Below are positions 45,694 through 54,206 of a stretch of 64,000 nucleotides of DNA, one piece after another. Below the pieces are notes generated by a model. It searched no databases, was not told where the DNA came from, and saw nothing but the letters and a program-made list of their open reading frames with translations. A program made the position numbers and the translations under genes. The DNA is taken from positions 886,501 through 950,500 of the forward strand of contig NZ_CP013659.2 of the NCBI RefSeq assembly GCF_001465795.2, written 5' to 3'. Each line of letters opens with the position of its first letter. The stretch's first letter is position 1. Source of the DNA: Planococcus rifietoensis. GTDB lineage: Bacteria > Bacillota > Bacilli > Bacillales_A > Planococcaceae.

Positions 45694-46115
45694 TATTCAT
45701 CCTCTCCAATCGTTTGAATAATGGTCATCGTTACTCCTACAACAACCAAATAGACGCCTATATCAAATAACAATGCCGAGTGCAGGGATGTTTCGCCGAA
45801 CAGTGGCAAATCGAAATAATCATAGGCATGTGTGAAGAATGGGACATCAAAAACGATCGATGCGCTGGCGGTTGCGATGGCAATCAACAAGCCGACAGCG
45901 GACAGCACAACGTAATTGATCGGCAAAATCTTCTTGATGGTCGGGATGTCGAACGCAAGCATCAACAAGACGATAGCGCTGGCGGTCAACAATCCGCCGA
46001 CAAACCCGCCACCCGGCGTATAGTGGCCGGCGAAGAAAATATGGACAGCAAACATCAAGATGATGAAGGTCACCACTTTCGTGGCGGTTTGAAGCATGAC
46101 ATCATTTGTTCTCAT
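45693..46115 (-). CDS. mrpB: Na+/H+ antiporter subunit MrpB (MnhB)
   Basis: A 140-residue four-span subunit with [20 protein letters not shown]. The start overlaps the 3' end of mrpA by 14 bases, so it is probably translationally coupled. Confidence 0.94.
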   Translation of the reverse strand: MRTNDVMLQTATKVVTFIILMFAVHIFFAGHYTPGGGFVGGLLTASAIVLLMLAFDIPTIKKILPINYVVLSAVGLLIAIATASASIVFDVPFFTHAYDYFDLPLFGETSLHSALLFDIGVYLVVVGVTMTIIQTIGEDE

Positions 46116-48516
46116 GCTGACCCTCCTTTTTCGTGAGGCGAAGGCGGATCATCGTAATAATCCCGATGCCCGCAATGCCGAGTACGGCAATCTCGAACAA
46201 GGTATCAAATCCGCGGTAATCGACGAGAATGACGTTGACGATATTCCCGCCGCCCGCTTCTTTATAAACGGTTTCTTTGTAGAATTCAGAAATCGAAGGC
46301 ATAGCTTTTTGTGAATGGGCCGATAAAGCGACCAAGGTCATTGTGACGCCGACGCCAAGTGCGACGAGTGCATTGCCAAAACGGAACTTCATGCGCTCTT
46401 CCTTGCGGCTGATTTGAGGCAAGTGATAGAACGCCAGCAAGAACAAGGCGACCGAAATGGTTTCGATGACGAGTTGCGTCAACGCCAAGTCAGGCGCGCG
46501 GAAGATGACGAATAACAATGCCACCGAGTAGCCGACTGCCCCGAGTGCGATAATCGCGGTCAAGCGCGACTTGGAGCCAAGAATCGTCAAGGTCGCACCG
46601 ACCAATGCCAGCAGGATGACAATTTCGTAGACGCCAATTGGCGCCAAATTGCTGAAGTCGATCTGGAACGCTTCGTTCAAGAACAAGGTCAGCAAAACGA
46701 TGAACGTCATGAAGCTGAACATATAGACGAGGTACGAACGGATAAAACCTGTCATATAAATGCGGGAGAAGCGGTTGGCTCCTCCGTCACTGAGCAGCAT
46801 CATTTCGTCGTAAAGGCGGTTCAGTGAAATGGCATCCGGATACAAATCGTATAGGTGCTGCCATTTGCGCAGCGTCCAGAACATCAAGCCACCAATTGCG
46901 AAAATGCCCAGTGTCATGAACAATTCGGTATTGAAGCCGTGCCACGCGGAAACGTGGATGTCCACATTCTGCGGTGAATCATAAAGGAACGGCTGAATCG
47001 CGGCAACGGCAGGCTTGACGAGCCAATCGCCGATCAAGTTTGGGATGAAGAAAATCAATACGACCAGCGCGGCAAGAAAGACCGGTGAAATAAGCATGCC
47101 GATCGGTGCTTCATGCGCTTTTTTCGGCAATTGCTCCGGCTGATGTTTGCCGGCAAAAGTATGGAACACAAAATACAAGCTGTAGATGAACGTGAAGACC
47201 GAACCGATCCAAGCGATAATCGGGAACAACACCCACCAGACGTCCATTGAAAACATATTGAATTCCTGCAGCGATAGCATCGCCGTCAAGAACATCTCTT
47301 TACTGAGGAAGCCGTTGAAAGGCGGGAGGCCTGCCATCGACAAGGAGCCGATCAATGCGACCGTGAAACTGACCGGCATCAAACTCATCAAACCACCGAG
47401 TTTCCGGATATCGCGTGTCCCTGTTTCATGGTCGACGATGCCCGCGATCATGAACAAGCTTCCTTTGAAGGTTGCGTGGTTGATCAAATGGAAGATCGCT
47501 GCAAATGCTGCATATTTCAGATAACTATCGGCAGCGCCTTCCACGTGATAAGCGGCAGCGGCGACACCGAGCAAGGACATGATCAGCCCGAGCTGTGAGA
47601 CGGTCGAGAAGGCCAAGATCCCTTTCAAGTCCGTTTGCTTCAAGGCAAAGAACGATGCCCATACCATCGTGAACAACCCGACGCCGGCGACGAGCCACAT
47701 CCACACTTCAGATAAGGCGAACACAGGGGTCAAGCGGGCGACCAAATAAATGCCGGCTTTGACCATCGTTGCGGAGTGGAGATAAGCACTGACTGGTGTC
47801 GGCGCTTCCATCGCGTCCGGCAACCAGATATAAAATGGAAACTGTGCTGATTTCGTAAATGCACCGAGCAGCACAAGAACCAATGCCCAGATGAAGAAAT
47901 CGTGCTGTGCAAGTTCCGGAGCCTGGGCGATCAATTCGCGGATTGAATAAGTGCCACCCATGATGCTGAGCAACACAAATCCCCCAAGCATCATCAAGCC
48001 GCCGAAGACGGTGATCATCATTGACTTCAATGCCCCGAATCTGGAGCGGTCGCGTGTATACCAATAAGCGATCAGCAAGAATGAGGAAATCGAAGTCAAT
48101 TCCCAGAACAAGTACAATGTGATCAAATGATCCGATTGCACGACACCAAGCATGGCGCTCATGAAGATCAATAGATACACATAGAAGTTATGTAATTGTT
48201 CGCGGTGCTTGTCCAAATAAAAAATTGAGTACAGCACAACGAGTGCGCCGATTCCGGTGATCAGCAAGGTAAACAGTAAACTCAACCCATCGAGATACGC
48301 GACAAAGGCGATATCGAGGGAAGGGATCCAGGAAAGTTCGGATACGTAAGTGCCACCTTCCATGACTGAGGGAAGGCGGGTAGCATAGTATAAGAACAAC
48401 GCTGCCGGAACCAGCAAAACGAACCAGCCTGTGTGAATCTGGCCGAGTCGTTTGAATAGCAGCGGAATAAACAGCGCTGCAAGGATCGGTATGAAAATCA
48501 GAAATACAAGAGACAA
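46102..48516 (-). CDS. mrpA: Na+/H+ antiporter subunit MrpA (MnhA)
   Basis: Largest subunit of the Mrp hetero-oligomeric Na+(Li+,K+)/H+ antiporter, 804 residues. A NuoL-like N-terminal part (FWELTSISSFLLIAYWY, KSAQFPFYIWLPDAMEAPTPVSAYLHSATMVKAG in shortened form) is joined to a C-terminal MbhDE/MrpB-like part. First gene of mrpABCDEFG; the operon gives alkali and salt tolerance. The start is TTG at 48516 with GGAGG six bases upstream. A TATACT -10 is at 48563-48568 (minus strand). Confidence 0.95.
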   Translation of the reverse strand: MSLVFLIFIPILAALFIPLLFKRLGQIHTGWFVLLVPAALFLYYATRLPSVMEGGTYVSELSWIPSLDIAFVAYLDGLSLLFTLLITGIGALVVLYSIFYLDKHREQLHNFYVYLLIFMSAMLGVVQSDHLITLYLFWELTSISSFLLIAYWYTRDRSRFGALKSMMITVFGGLMMLGGFVLLSIMGGTYSIRELIAQAPELAQHDFFIWALVLVLLGAFTKSAQFPFYIWLPDAMEAPTPVSAYLHSATMVKAGIYLVARLTPVFALSEVWMWLVAGVGLFTMVWASFFALKQTDLKGILAFSTVSQLGLIMSLLGVAAAAYHVEGAADSYLKYAAFAAIFHLINHATFKGSLFMIAGIVDHETGTRDIRKLGGLMSLMPVSFTVALIGSLSMAGLPPFNGFLSKEMFLTAMLSLQEFNMFSMDVWWVLFPIIAWIGSVFTFIYSLYFVFHTFAGKHQPEQLPKKAHEAPIGMLISPVFLAALVVLIFFIPNLIGDWLVKPAVAAIQPFLYDSPQNVDIHVSAWHGFNTELFMTLGIFAIGGLMFWTLRKWQHLYDLYPDAISLNRLYDEMMLLSDGGANRFSRIYMTGFIRSYLVYMFSFMTFIVLLTLFLNEAFQIDFSNLAPIGVYEIVILLALVGATLTILGSKSRLTAIIALGAVGYSVALLFVIFRAPDLALTQLVIETISVALFLLAFYHLPQISRKEERMKFRFGNALVALGVGVTMTLVALSAHSQKAMPSISEFYKETVYKEAGGGNIVNVILVDYRGFDTLFEIAVLGIAGIGIITMIRLRLTKKEGQHENK

Positions 48517-48693
48517 ATGAATCCTCCTTCCAAAGTGGTACGTGATGAGTTTCTAATTAAAAAGTATAACGCATTCAGAGCGGTTTTGCACCGTACACCC
48601 TTGCAGCTAGGAGGAAGAGCGTAAAGATTTCATGTATTTTGTAATAGGAAGAAACTCTATAAACAGAATATTGCGAATTTAAAAAGTGTACAC

Positions 48694-48742
48694 AAAAAAC
48701 ACTTGCTGAAAGAAGGACTCTCTATCCAACAAGTGTTTTTTT
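48694..48742. terminator. Terminator with long loop
   Basis: AAAAAACACTTG / CAAGTGTTTTTT stem around a 24-base loop, between mrpA's upstream region and the MFS gene end; it can serve the minus-strand MFS gene. Confidence 0.7.
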
Positions 48743-48750
48743 GGAAGATG

Positions 48751-50010
48751 TTAGGAGTGTTTCAGCTCTTGTTCCAAGAGTACATCTTCGAAATCCTGGT
48801 CCGGTTGTTTTTTTGTATACCAGAGGAAAACGAAGGCGAAAACGAATAATGATCCGGTTACAACGAAGACGGAAGAAATTCCGATAAACCCACTGACGAT
48901 GCCGCCGAACATCGGCCCGACGATATTCCCGAGAAAGCGGAAGCTGGTGTTATAGCCCATCACTTCGCCTTGGATATCGATTGGTGCTTCGCGGCGCATC
49001 AGGGCAGTCGTTGTCGGAATCATGCCGCCGACCGCTACCCCAAAGAACAAGCGCAGAACGATCAGCTGCCAAAGCTCGGTGACAAAGGCTTGTGGGATGA
49101 TGAACACAAACGCCAGCAGCAACAGCAAGCCGAGGATCTTCTCATAGCCGACCGAATCCCCGAGCCGCCCCCAGAGCCTAGCGAACAGCAAATTGCCGAC
49201 GCCTGTCGCACTGAAAGTGACGCCTGCGAGAAAGGCTACTTGTGCAGTGCCTTCCGTCAATTCCGCCACATATAAAGACAATAAGGGCTGGATGCTGAAA
49301 TTGCCGATTTGAATCAAAGCTGTGATGATCATGACATTCAGCAGCAAACGGTGGTGCAAGATGCCGTGAATCACGGTGCTGCGCGCATAGACATGGGCAC
49401 CTTTTCGTTTCGGCTTGCGGATTTCTTTCAGCCCGAAGACGACAAACAATGCGGCGATGCCAATGATGGTGGCTGTGATGAGGAAGGTGTATGTGAAACC
49501 GAACGCATCCGCCATTAAGCCGCCGATCACCGGGCCGAACAAGGTGCCTGATACACTGCCCATTTGAAGCGTGCCGAGCGTCTTGCCGGCTGTCTCCTTG
49601 GACGTTTGGGAACTGACGAAAGCAAGGGAAGTCGGGATGAATCCCGTAACGACCCCCATGAACAAGCGGATCATGAACAATCCGAGTACGGAATCGGCCG
49701 TCCCCATCAAAAAGATGCTCGTGGCAATCCCGAAGCCATTGATAATTAGGATCGGCTTAAAGCCGTATTTGTCGGCGATGCGTCCCCATACCGGCGACAT
49801 GAACAACGCGGCAACAAAGGTCACGCCAAATACCAGCCCTGACCAGCGCTGCACATATTCATCCGAAAAATTGCCGAGTGATTCGATGTACAGCGACAAA
49901 AACGGCATAATCATCGTCGTGCTGCCGGCGACCAGGAAATTGGTAAACATGATGATATAGAAATTTCTTTTTTGAGTATCCAGTTGGAACCCCTTCTTTC
50001 TAAAAACCAA
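48751..50010 (-). CDS. yuxJ: MFS transporter (YuxJ-like exporter)
   Basis: Major-facilitator drug:H+ antiporter type, about 410-419 residues with 12 membrane segments. The motif-A loop GRIADKYGFKP lies between segments 2 and 3 and a second copy, GRLGDSVGYEK, in the C-terminal half, which is characteristic. The substrate is unknown; a multidrug-type exporter is inferred. The start is unclear: TTG at 50010 has AGGTAGAG upstream, while AGAAGGGG at 49990-49997 points at a CTG at 49983. Same neighbourhood as B. subtilis yuxJ-patB. Confidence 0.87.
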   Translation of the reverse strand: MVFRKKGFQLDTQKRNFYIIMFTNFLVAGSTTMIMPFLSLYIESLGNFSDEYVQRWSGLVFGVTFVAALFMSPVWGRIADKYGFKPILIINGFGIATSIFLMGTADSVLGLFMIRLFMGVVTGFIPTSLAFVSSQTSKETAGKTLGTLQMGSVSGTLFGPVIGGLMADAFGFTYTFLITATIIGIAALFVVFGLKEIRKPKRKGAHVYARSTVIHGILHHRLLLNVMIITALIQIGNFSIQPLLSLYVAELTEGTAQVAFLAGVTFSATGVGNLLFARLWGRLGDSVGYEKILGLLLLLAFVFIIPQAFVTELWQLIVLRLFFGVAVGGMIPTTTALMRREAPIDIQGEVMGYNTSFRFLGNIVGPMFGGIVSGFIGISSVFVVTGSLFVFAFVFLWYTKKQPDQDFEDVLLEQELKHS

Positions 50011-50114
50011 AACTCTACCTATATTATATAATAGTTCGTTACCCGAAAAAAGCAGAATAAATTACCACTGTATTCTGAATTATTCTATGCTAGAATAAAG
50101 CGGGGTGAAACGAA

Positions 50115-50810
50115 ATGAAAAAAACTTTATGGTCAGTAATGCTACTGTTCTCTGTCGTTACGTTAGCAGCTTGCGGGAGCTCAGGAGAACAACAAGAGAC
50201 AGGCAGCACGGAGCCTGCTCCAACAGAAGAATTGCAAGGCTATCCGCAGCTTGAACCAGGTATAACGGAAGAAACGGTTGTGGATATGAATACATCAGAA
50301 GGCACGATCCGCATCCGGCTATTCCCGGAAATCGCGCCAAAAGCGGTAGAGAATTTCCTGGGGCATGCCGAATCTGGTTATTATGACGGCGTTATTTTCC
50401 ACCGCGTCATAGAAGACTTCATGTTGCAGACCGGTGACCCGACCGGCACAGGAGGCGGGGGCGAAAGCATTTACGGTGAGCCTTTCGAAGATGAATTCAG
50501 CGACCGGCTATTCAATTTCCGCGGCGCTTTGTCGATGGCAAATGCTGGGCCGGGAACGAACGGCAGCCAGTTCTTTATCGTGCAGGCAAAAGAAATAAAA
50601 GAAGGAAGTGCCTCTGATTACCCGGAAGAAATCACGGCAGCTTACGAAGAAATGGGCGGAACGCCTTGGCTTGACGGGATGCATACAGTCTTCGGGCAGG
50701 TCGATGAAGGCATGGATGTCGTCGACAAAATCGCAGCTGTCGAAAAAGGCGCAAATGATAAACCGCTTGAAGACATCGTCATCGAATCGATCGACATCAT
50801 CGAGCAATAA
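50115..50810 (+). CDS. Lipoprotein peptidyl-prolyl cis-trans isomerase (cyclophilin)
   Basis: A 231-residue exported cyclophilin: signal peptide with lipobox [10 protein letters not shown] (Cys about 20), a Glu/Thr-rich linker, then the catalytic domain with [19 protein letters not shown] (catalytic Arg), [16 protein letters not shown] and [12 protein letters not shown]. Likely assists folding of proteins outside the membrane. ATG after GGGGTGAAACG. Ends in a strong terminator. Confidence 0.93.
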   Translation: MKKTLWSVMLLFSVVTLAACGSSGEQQETGSTEPAPTEELQGYPQLEPGITEETVVDMNTSEGTIRIRLFPEIAPKAVENFLGHAESGYYDGVIFHRVIEDFMLQTGDPTGTGGGGESIYGEPFEDEFSDRLFNFRGALSMANAGPGTNGSQFFIVQAKEIKEGSASDYPEEITAAYEEMGGTPWLDGMHTVFGQVDEGMDVVDKIAAVEKGANDKPLEDIVIESIDIIEQ

Positions 50811-50811
50811 G

Positions 50812-50850
50812 AAAAAGCTATCGCAGCGGGCGATAGCTTTTTTCTTTTTT
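50812..50850 (+). terminator. Terminator
   Basis: AAAAGCTATCGC / GCGATAGCTTTT stem with T-rich tail after the cyclophilin gene. Confidence 0.9.
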
Positions 50851-50859
50851 CCAAACATA

Positions 50860-52029
50860 TCAACGGAGTGCGCGGATGACTCGGCTGACACCATCTTCTA
50901 AGGTCTGTGTTGGGCACGCGATATTCATTCGCAAGAAACCGCGGCCGGCTTCACCGTATTTCGATCCCGGTTCAAGCGCCACTTTGCCTTTTTCAAGCAG
51001 GCGTTTCATCACTTCGTCTTCGGTGAAACCGAGCGCCCGGTAATCGATCCACAATAAATATGTCGATTGCGGTCTGCGGATCTTCAAGCCAGGCAATTCG
51101 CCTTCGAGCCGTTCCACCGCATAATCGATATGGTGTGCTAACACTTCGAGCAATTCATTCAGCCACGGTTCACCTTGTTCGTATGCGGCTTTCCATGCAA
51201 CAGGCGCAAATGCATTCAAAGAGCCGGTGCCATGTGCTTGCATATGCTGTTCCAAACGAGAGCGTTTATCGGAATCGGGAGAAACGATCATCGCCGCTTG
51301 AATTCCTGCCAGGTTAAACGTTTTTGTCGGGGCGATGCACGTGAAGATGCGGTTTCGCTCGCTGCCGGCAACCGACAGGAGAGGGGTATGGGTTTCCCCA
51401 GCATGGATTAAGTCACTGTGGATTTCATCCGAAAGAATCAACACATCATGGCGTGTGCACAACTGGACGATGTTCTCCAATTCAGCAGGTGTCCATAATT
51501 TGCCTCCGGGGTTATGCGGATTACACAAAATGAACAACCGTGCTTTTTCAAGCTTGGCTTCGAAATCAGCCCAGTCGATGGTGTACTCGCCGTCTTGCTC
51601 TGTCAATTCGGAGTACAGGACCCCGCGTCCAAGATTTCTAGGGATGGAGAAAAATGGCGGATAGACAGGCGGCGTCACCAGCACTGAATCGCCTACTTCA
51701 GTAAAGACATCGATGATGCTGGCCATGGCCGGGATAACCCCTTGATGAAACAGCATCCAATCCGTTTGGACGATTAAGCCATGCCGCTTTTCCAGCCAGT
51801 CCGCGGCTGCTGTTTTACATTCTTCGCATATGTATGAATAACCGAAAATCGGATGTTCCAATCGTTCTCGCAAAGCGTCAGTCACTGGAGGCGGAGCCGG
51901 AAAGTCCATATCCGCAACCCACATCGGCAATATACCGGATGCATCCTGGATTCCATAGACTGACTCCATCCGCCCCCATTTCACCGAACGGCTGTCCCGC
52001 CTGTCATGTGTTTGTTCGAACAAATTCAA
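50860..52029 (-). CDS. patB: MalY/PatB family C-S lyase / aminotransferase
   Basis: PLP enzyme of fold type I, 389 residues, as B. subtilis PatB (cystathionine beta-lyase activity). The N-terminal DRRDSRSVKWG and PMWVADMDF are the MalY/PatB hallmark; the PLP Lys lies in CIAPTKTFNLAG (about 236), with NPHNPGG upstream and the C-terminal Arg in RGFLRMNIA. It cleaves cystathionine or cysteine to release sulfide or homocysteine, consistent with the sulfur and methionine genes elsewhere in the window. Confidence 0.92.
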   Translation of the reverse strand: MNLFEQTHDRRDSRSVKWGRMESVYGIQDASGILPMWVADMDFPAPPPVTDALRERLEHPIFGYSYICEECKTAAADWLEKRHGLIVQTDWMLFHQGVIPAMASIIDVFTEVGDSVLVTPPVYPPFFSIPRNLGRGVLYSELTEQDGEYTIDWADFEAKLEKARLFILCNPHNPGGKLWTPAELENIVQLCTRHDVLILSDEIHSDLIHAGETHTPLLSVAGSERNRIFTCIAPTKTFNLAGIQAAMIVSPDSDKRSRLEQHMQAHGTGSLNAFAPVAWKAAYEQGEPWLNELLEVLAHHIDYAVERLEGELPGLKIRRPQSTYLLWIDYRALGFTEDEVMKRLLEKGKVALEPGSKYGEAGRGFLRMNIACPTQTLEDGVSRVIRALR

Positions 52030-52104
52030 AGCAATCTCCTCATTTCTTTTTGGTTTCTATGATATTATAGCTGTTAACGATACAGGAATGATAGGTGAAA
52101 ACGA

Positions 52105-52365
52105 ATGGATACGGTGGACATGGATAAAAGAGCGCTGAGGATTATGGAAGGGTGGGACCCATTTTCTGTCGGCACTGGCGAGTACCACACAGAAGCGAAT
52201 GATGTCATCGACAGGCTGCACGATATCGACCATCCATCAGATTTAGCGAAAGCGATCCAAGGCATATACGAATCAAGCTTCAAGCAATGGATTCCGCTTG
52301 AGAAATGTGTGGAAGTTTCCTATAAGCTATTGGCCGTAAAGTATGAAGCAAAACACATCATTTGA
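52105..52365 (+). CDS. yugE: DUF1871 family protein YugE
   Basis: An 86-residue acidic helical protein with RIMEGWDPFSVGTGEYHTEANDV, the DUF1871 core. Same length as B. subtilis YugE and divergent from patB, as there. No catalytic residues are apparent; function unknown. Confidence 0.85.
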   Translation: MDTVDMDKRALRIMEGWDPFSVGTGEYHTEANDVIDRLHDIDHPSDLAKAIQGIYESSFKQWIPLEKCVEVSYKLLAVKYEAKHII

Positions 52366-52380
52366 AAAAAGCCGAAATAA

Positions 52381-52412
52381 AAAAGCTCCGGCACATTGCC
52401 GAAGCTTTTTTA
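52381..52412. terminator. Bidirectional terminator
   Basis: AAAAGCTCCGGCA / TGCCGAAGCTTTT stem with a three-base loop between convergent yugE and the XRE gene. Confidence 0.88.
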
Positions 52413-52631
52413 TTTTGTAGTTTCCAATCCGTCAAGCAAGTTGGAAGCAGGTACTTCGAGTGCATTTGATAGCACAAGGATCGTTTGGACGGACGGTACT
52501 TCTTCGCCGCTTTCATAGGATTCAAGGCGCGCTGTGCCGATGCGTGTCTTTAAAGACAAGTCATCGAGCGACAAATTGCGTTCTTCCCGCAGCATTTTCA
52601 ATTGGGTGTGCAAATCTTTTTTCAAAGTCAT
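52410..52631 (-). CDS. XRE-family helix-turn-helix regulator
   Basis: A 73-residue protein that is almost only an HTH_3 domain: LKMLREERNLSLDDLSLKTRIGTARLESYESGEEVPSVQTILVLSNAL, with the second and third helices clear. It binds DNA; the targets are unknown. GGAGTG precedes the ATG. No neighbouring restriction, toxin or phage gene is seen. Confidence 0.87.
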   Translation of the reverse strand: MTLKKDLHTQLKMLREERNLSLDDLSLKTRIGTARLESYESGEEVPSVQTILVLSNALEVPASNLLDGLETTK

Positions 52632-52726
52632 ACACTCCTTTTCTTAAAGACTTCCTTCTAGCTCTATCATACCACGCGGGAGTGTTTTCTTACATAAAGA
52701 GTTGTGGCATTTTTCGAACAATGGAA

Positions 52727-54064
52727 TCAGGTGAAGATATCGATCATGCCGTTGATAAAGACGATGATGATAGCGGCCGGTGCGACGTAGCGGACTAGGA
52801 CACGCCATACTTCGACCCATGTCTTTTGCTGTGTCAATTCATCGTGCGCATCTTTATTGCTCAGGACATATCCCGCAAACAGGGAGATGAACAATGCTCC
52901 GAGCGGCAAGCCGATGCGGCTCGTCAAGATATCCACGAAGTCAAAGAACGTATAGCCGAAGAAAACGGGCTCGCTCATGACGCCGAACGATAGGGCGCTT
53001 GGGATGCCGACTACAAAGATCGCCAAGCCGATAATGAATGCCAAACGGCGGCGGCGGTCGTATTTGTTCTTCACGGCGATTGAGACGGTGATCTCAAGCA
53101 TCGAAATGGATGAAGTCAAAGTCGCGAACAATAAGAGGATGAAGAAAATGATGATCAGGAATTGCCCCATGAACAATTGGTCAAAAATGGCCGGCAAGAT
53201 AATGAAGACAAGGCCTGGCCCCTGATCCGGCAAGTAATCAAGTGCGAATACTGCAGGGAAGATAATCAATCCAGCCATGATGGAAATGACGATGTTTAGA
53301 GTCACCACGCTTACAGCTGATCGCGTCAAATTCTCGGATTTCTTAAGGTAAGATGCATAAGTGATCATTCCGGCGACGCCGACGCTCAAGGAGAAGAACG
53401 CTTGCCCGAGAGCGACAAGTGCCGTTTCGAAATTGAAGAACGACCAGTCAGGCACGAACATAAAGCGGACGCCTTCCATTGCCCCGTCAAGTGTCAACGA
53501 ACGGATCATCAAGATGACGAAGAAGATGAGCAAGGCTGGCATCATGATTTTGCTGGCGCGTTCAATGCCGGCCTTGATGCCGCCTTGGACGATCCAGATG
53601 GTTAGTCCCATGAACGCTGCTTGAGCGATCAGCACTTCCCATGGATTGCTGATAATGCCGCCGAACAACTCGGCAAAATCTGCATCGCCTAGCCCCGACA
53701 ATTGCAAGGTAACGGCGCGTACGAGATATGATAGCACCCAGCCGCCGACTACACTGTAAAAGGAAAGGATCAAGAAAGAAAAAATAAATCCGGACCAGCC
53801 GATCAAATACCACGGCTTTCCGGGTGCTTGTTTTTTGAGTCCGCTGACAGCATCTGCCTGTCCGCGGCGCCCGATAACGAATTCAGCAAGCAAAATCGGC
53901 AAGCCGATCAAGACAGTGCTCAGGATGAACAGCAAAATAAACACGCTGCCCCCGTTCGCTCCGGTTTCGTATGGGAACTTCCAGATCGCCCCGAGGCCGA
54001 TTGCACTGCCGGCTGCTGCGAGTATGAAACCGATCTTGGACGTCCATTGTTCACGTGCTTTCAT
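52727..54064 (-). CDS. NSS family sodium-dependent transporter
   Basis: A 445-residue amino-acid:Na+ symporter of the neurotransmitter:sodium symporter family, with 11-12 membrane segments and the N-terminal motif FILAAAGSAIGLGAIWKFPYETGANGG. It is shorter than the importer at 31.5 kb and has no small-subunit gene behind it, so its substrate may differ. AGGAGG precedes the ATG. Confidence 0.9.
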   Translation of the reverse strand: MKAREQWTSKIGFILAAAGSAIGLGAIWKFPYETGANGGSVFILLFILSTVLIGLPILLAEFVIGRRGQADAVSGLKKQAPGKPWYLIGWSGFIFSFLILSFYSVVGGWVLSYLVRAVTLQLSGLGDADFAELFGGIISNPWEVLIAQAAFMGLTIWIVQGGIKAGIERASKIMMPALLIFFVILMIRSLTLDGAMEGVRFMFVPDWSFFNFETALVALGQAFFSLSVGVAGMITYASYLKKSENLTRSAVSVVTLNIVISIMAGLIIFPAVFALDYLPDQGPGLVFIILPAIFDQLFMGQFLIIIFFILLLFATLTSSISMLEITVSIAVKNKYDRRRRLAFIIGLAIFVVGIPSALSFGVMSEPVFFGYTFFDFVDILTSRIGLPLGALFISLFAGYVLSNKDAHDELTQQKTWVEVWRVLVRYVAPAAIIIVFINGMIDIFT

Positions 54065-54206
54065 AATTGGTTCCTCCTAAATCGATTAGATTTTACTATT
54101 TTACACGAGCCTTTCAGAAAAAAATAGAATTATTTAAAAATACCATGAAATTCTTCTGTATAATAGAAATAAAAGGAAATTCACGAGAAAGAGAGCTGAT
54201 GGAGAG

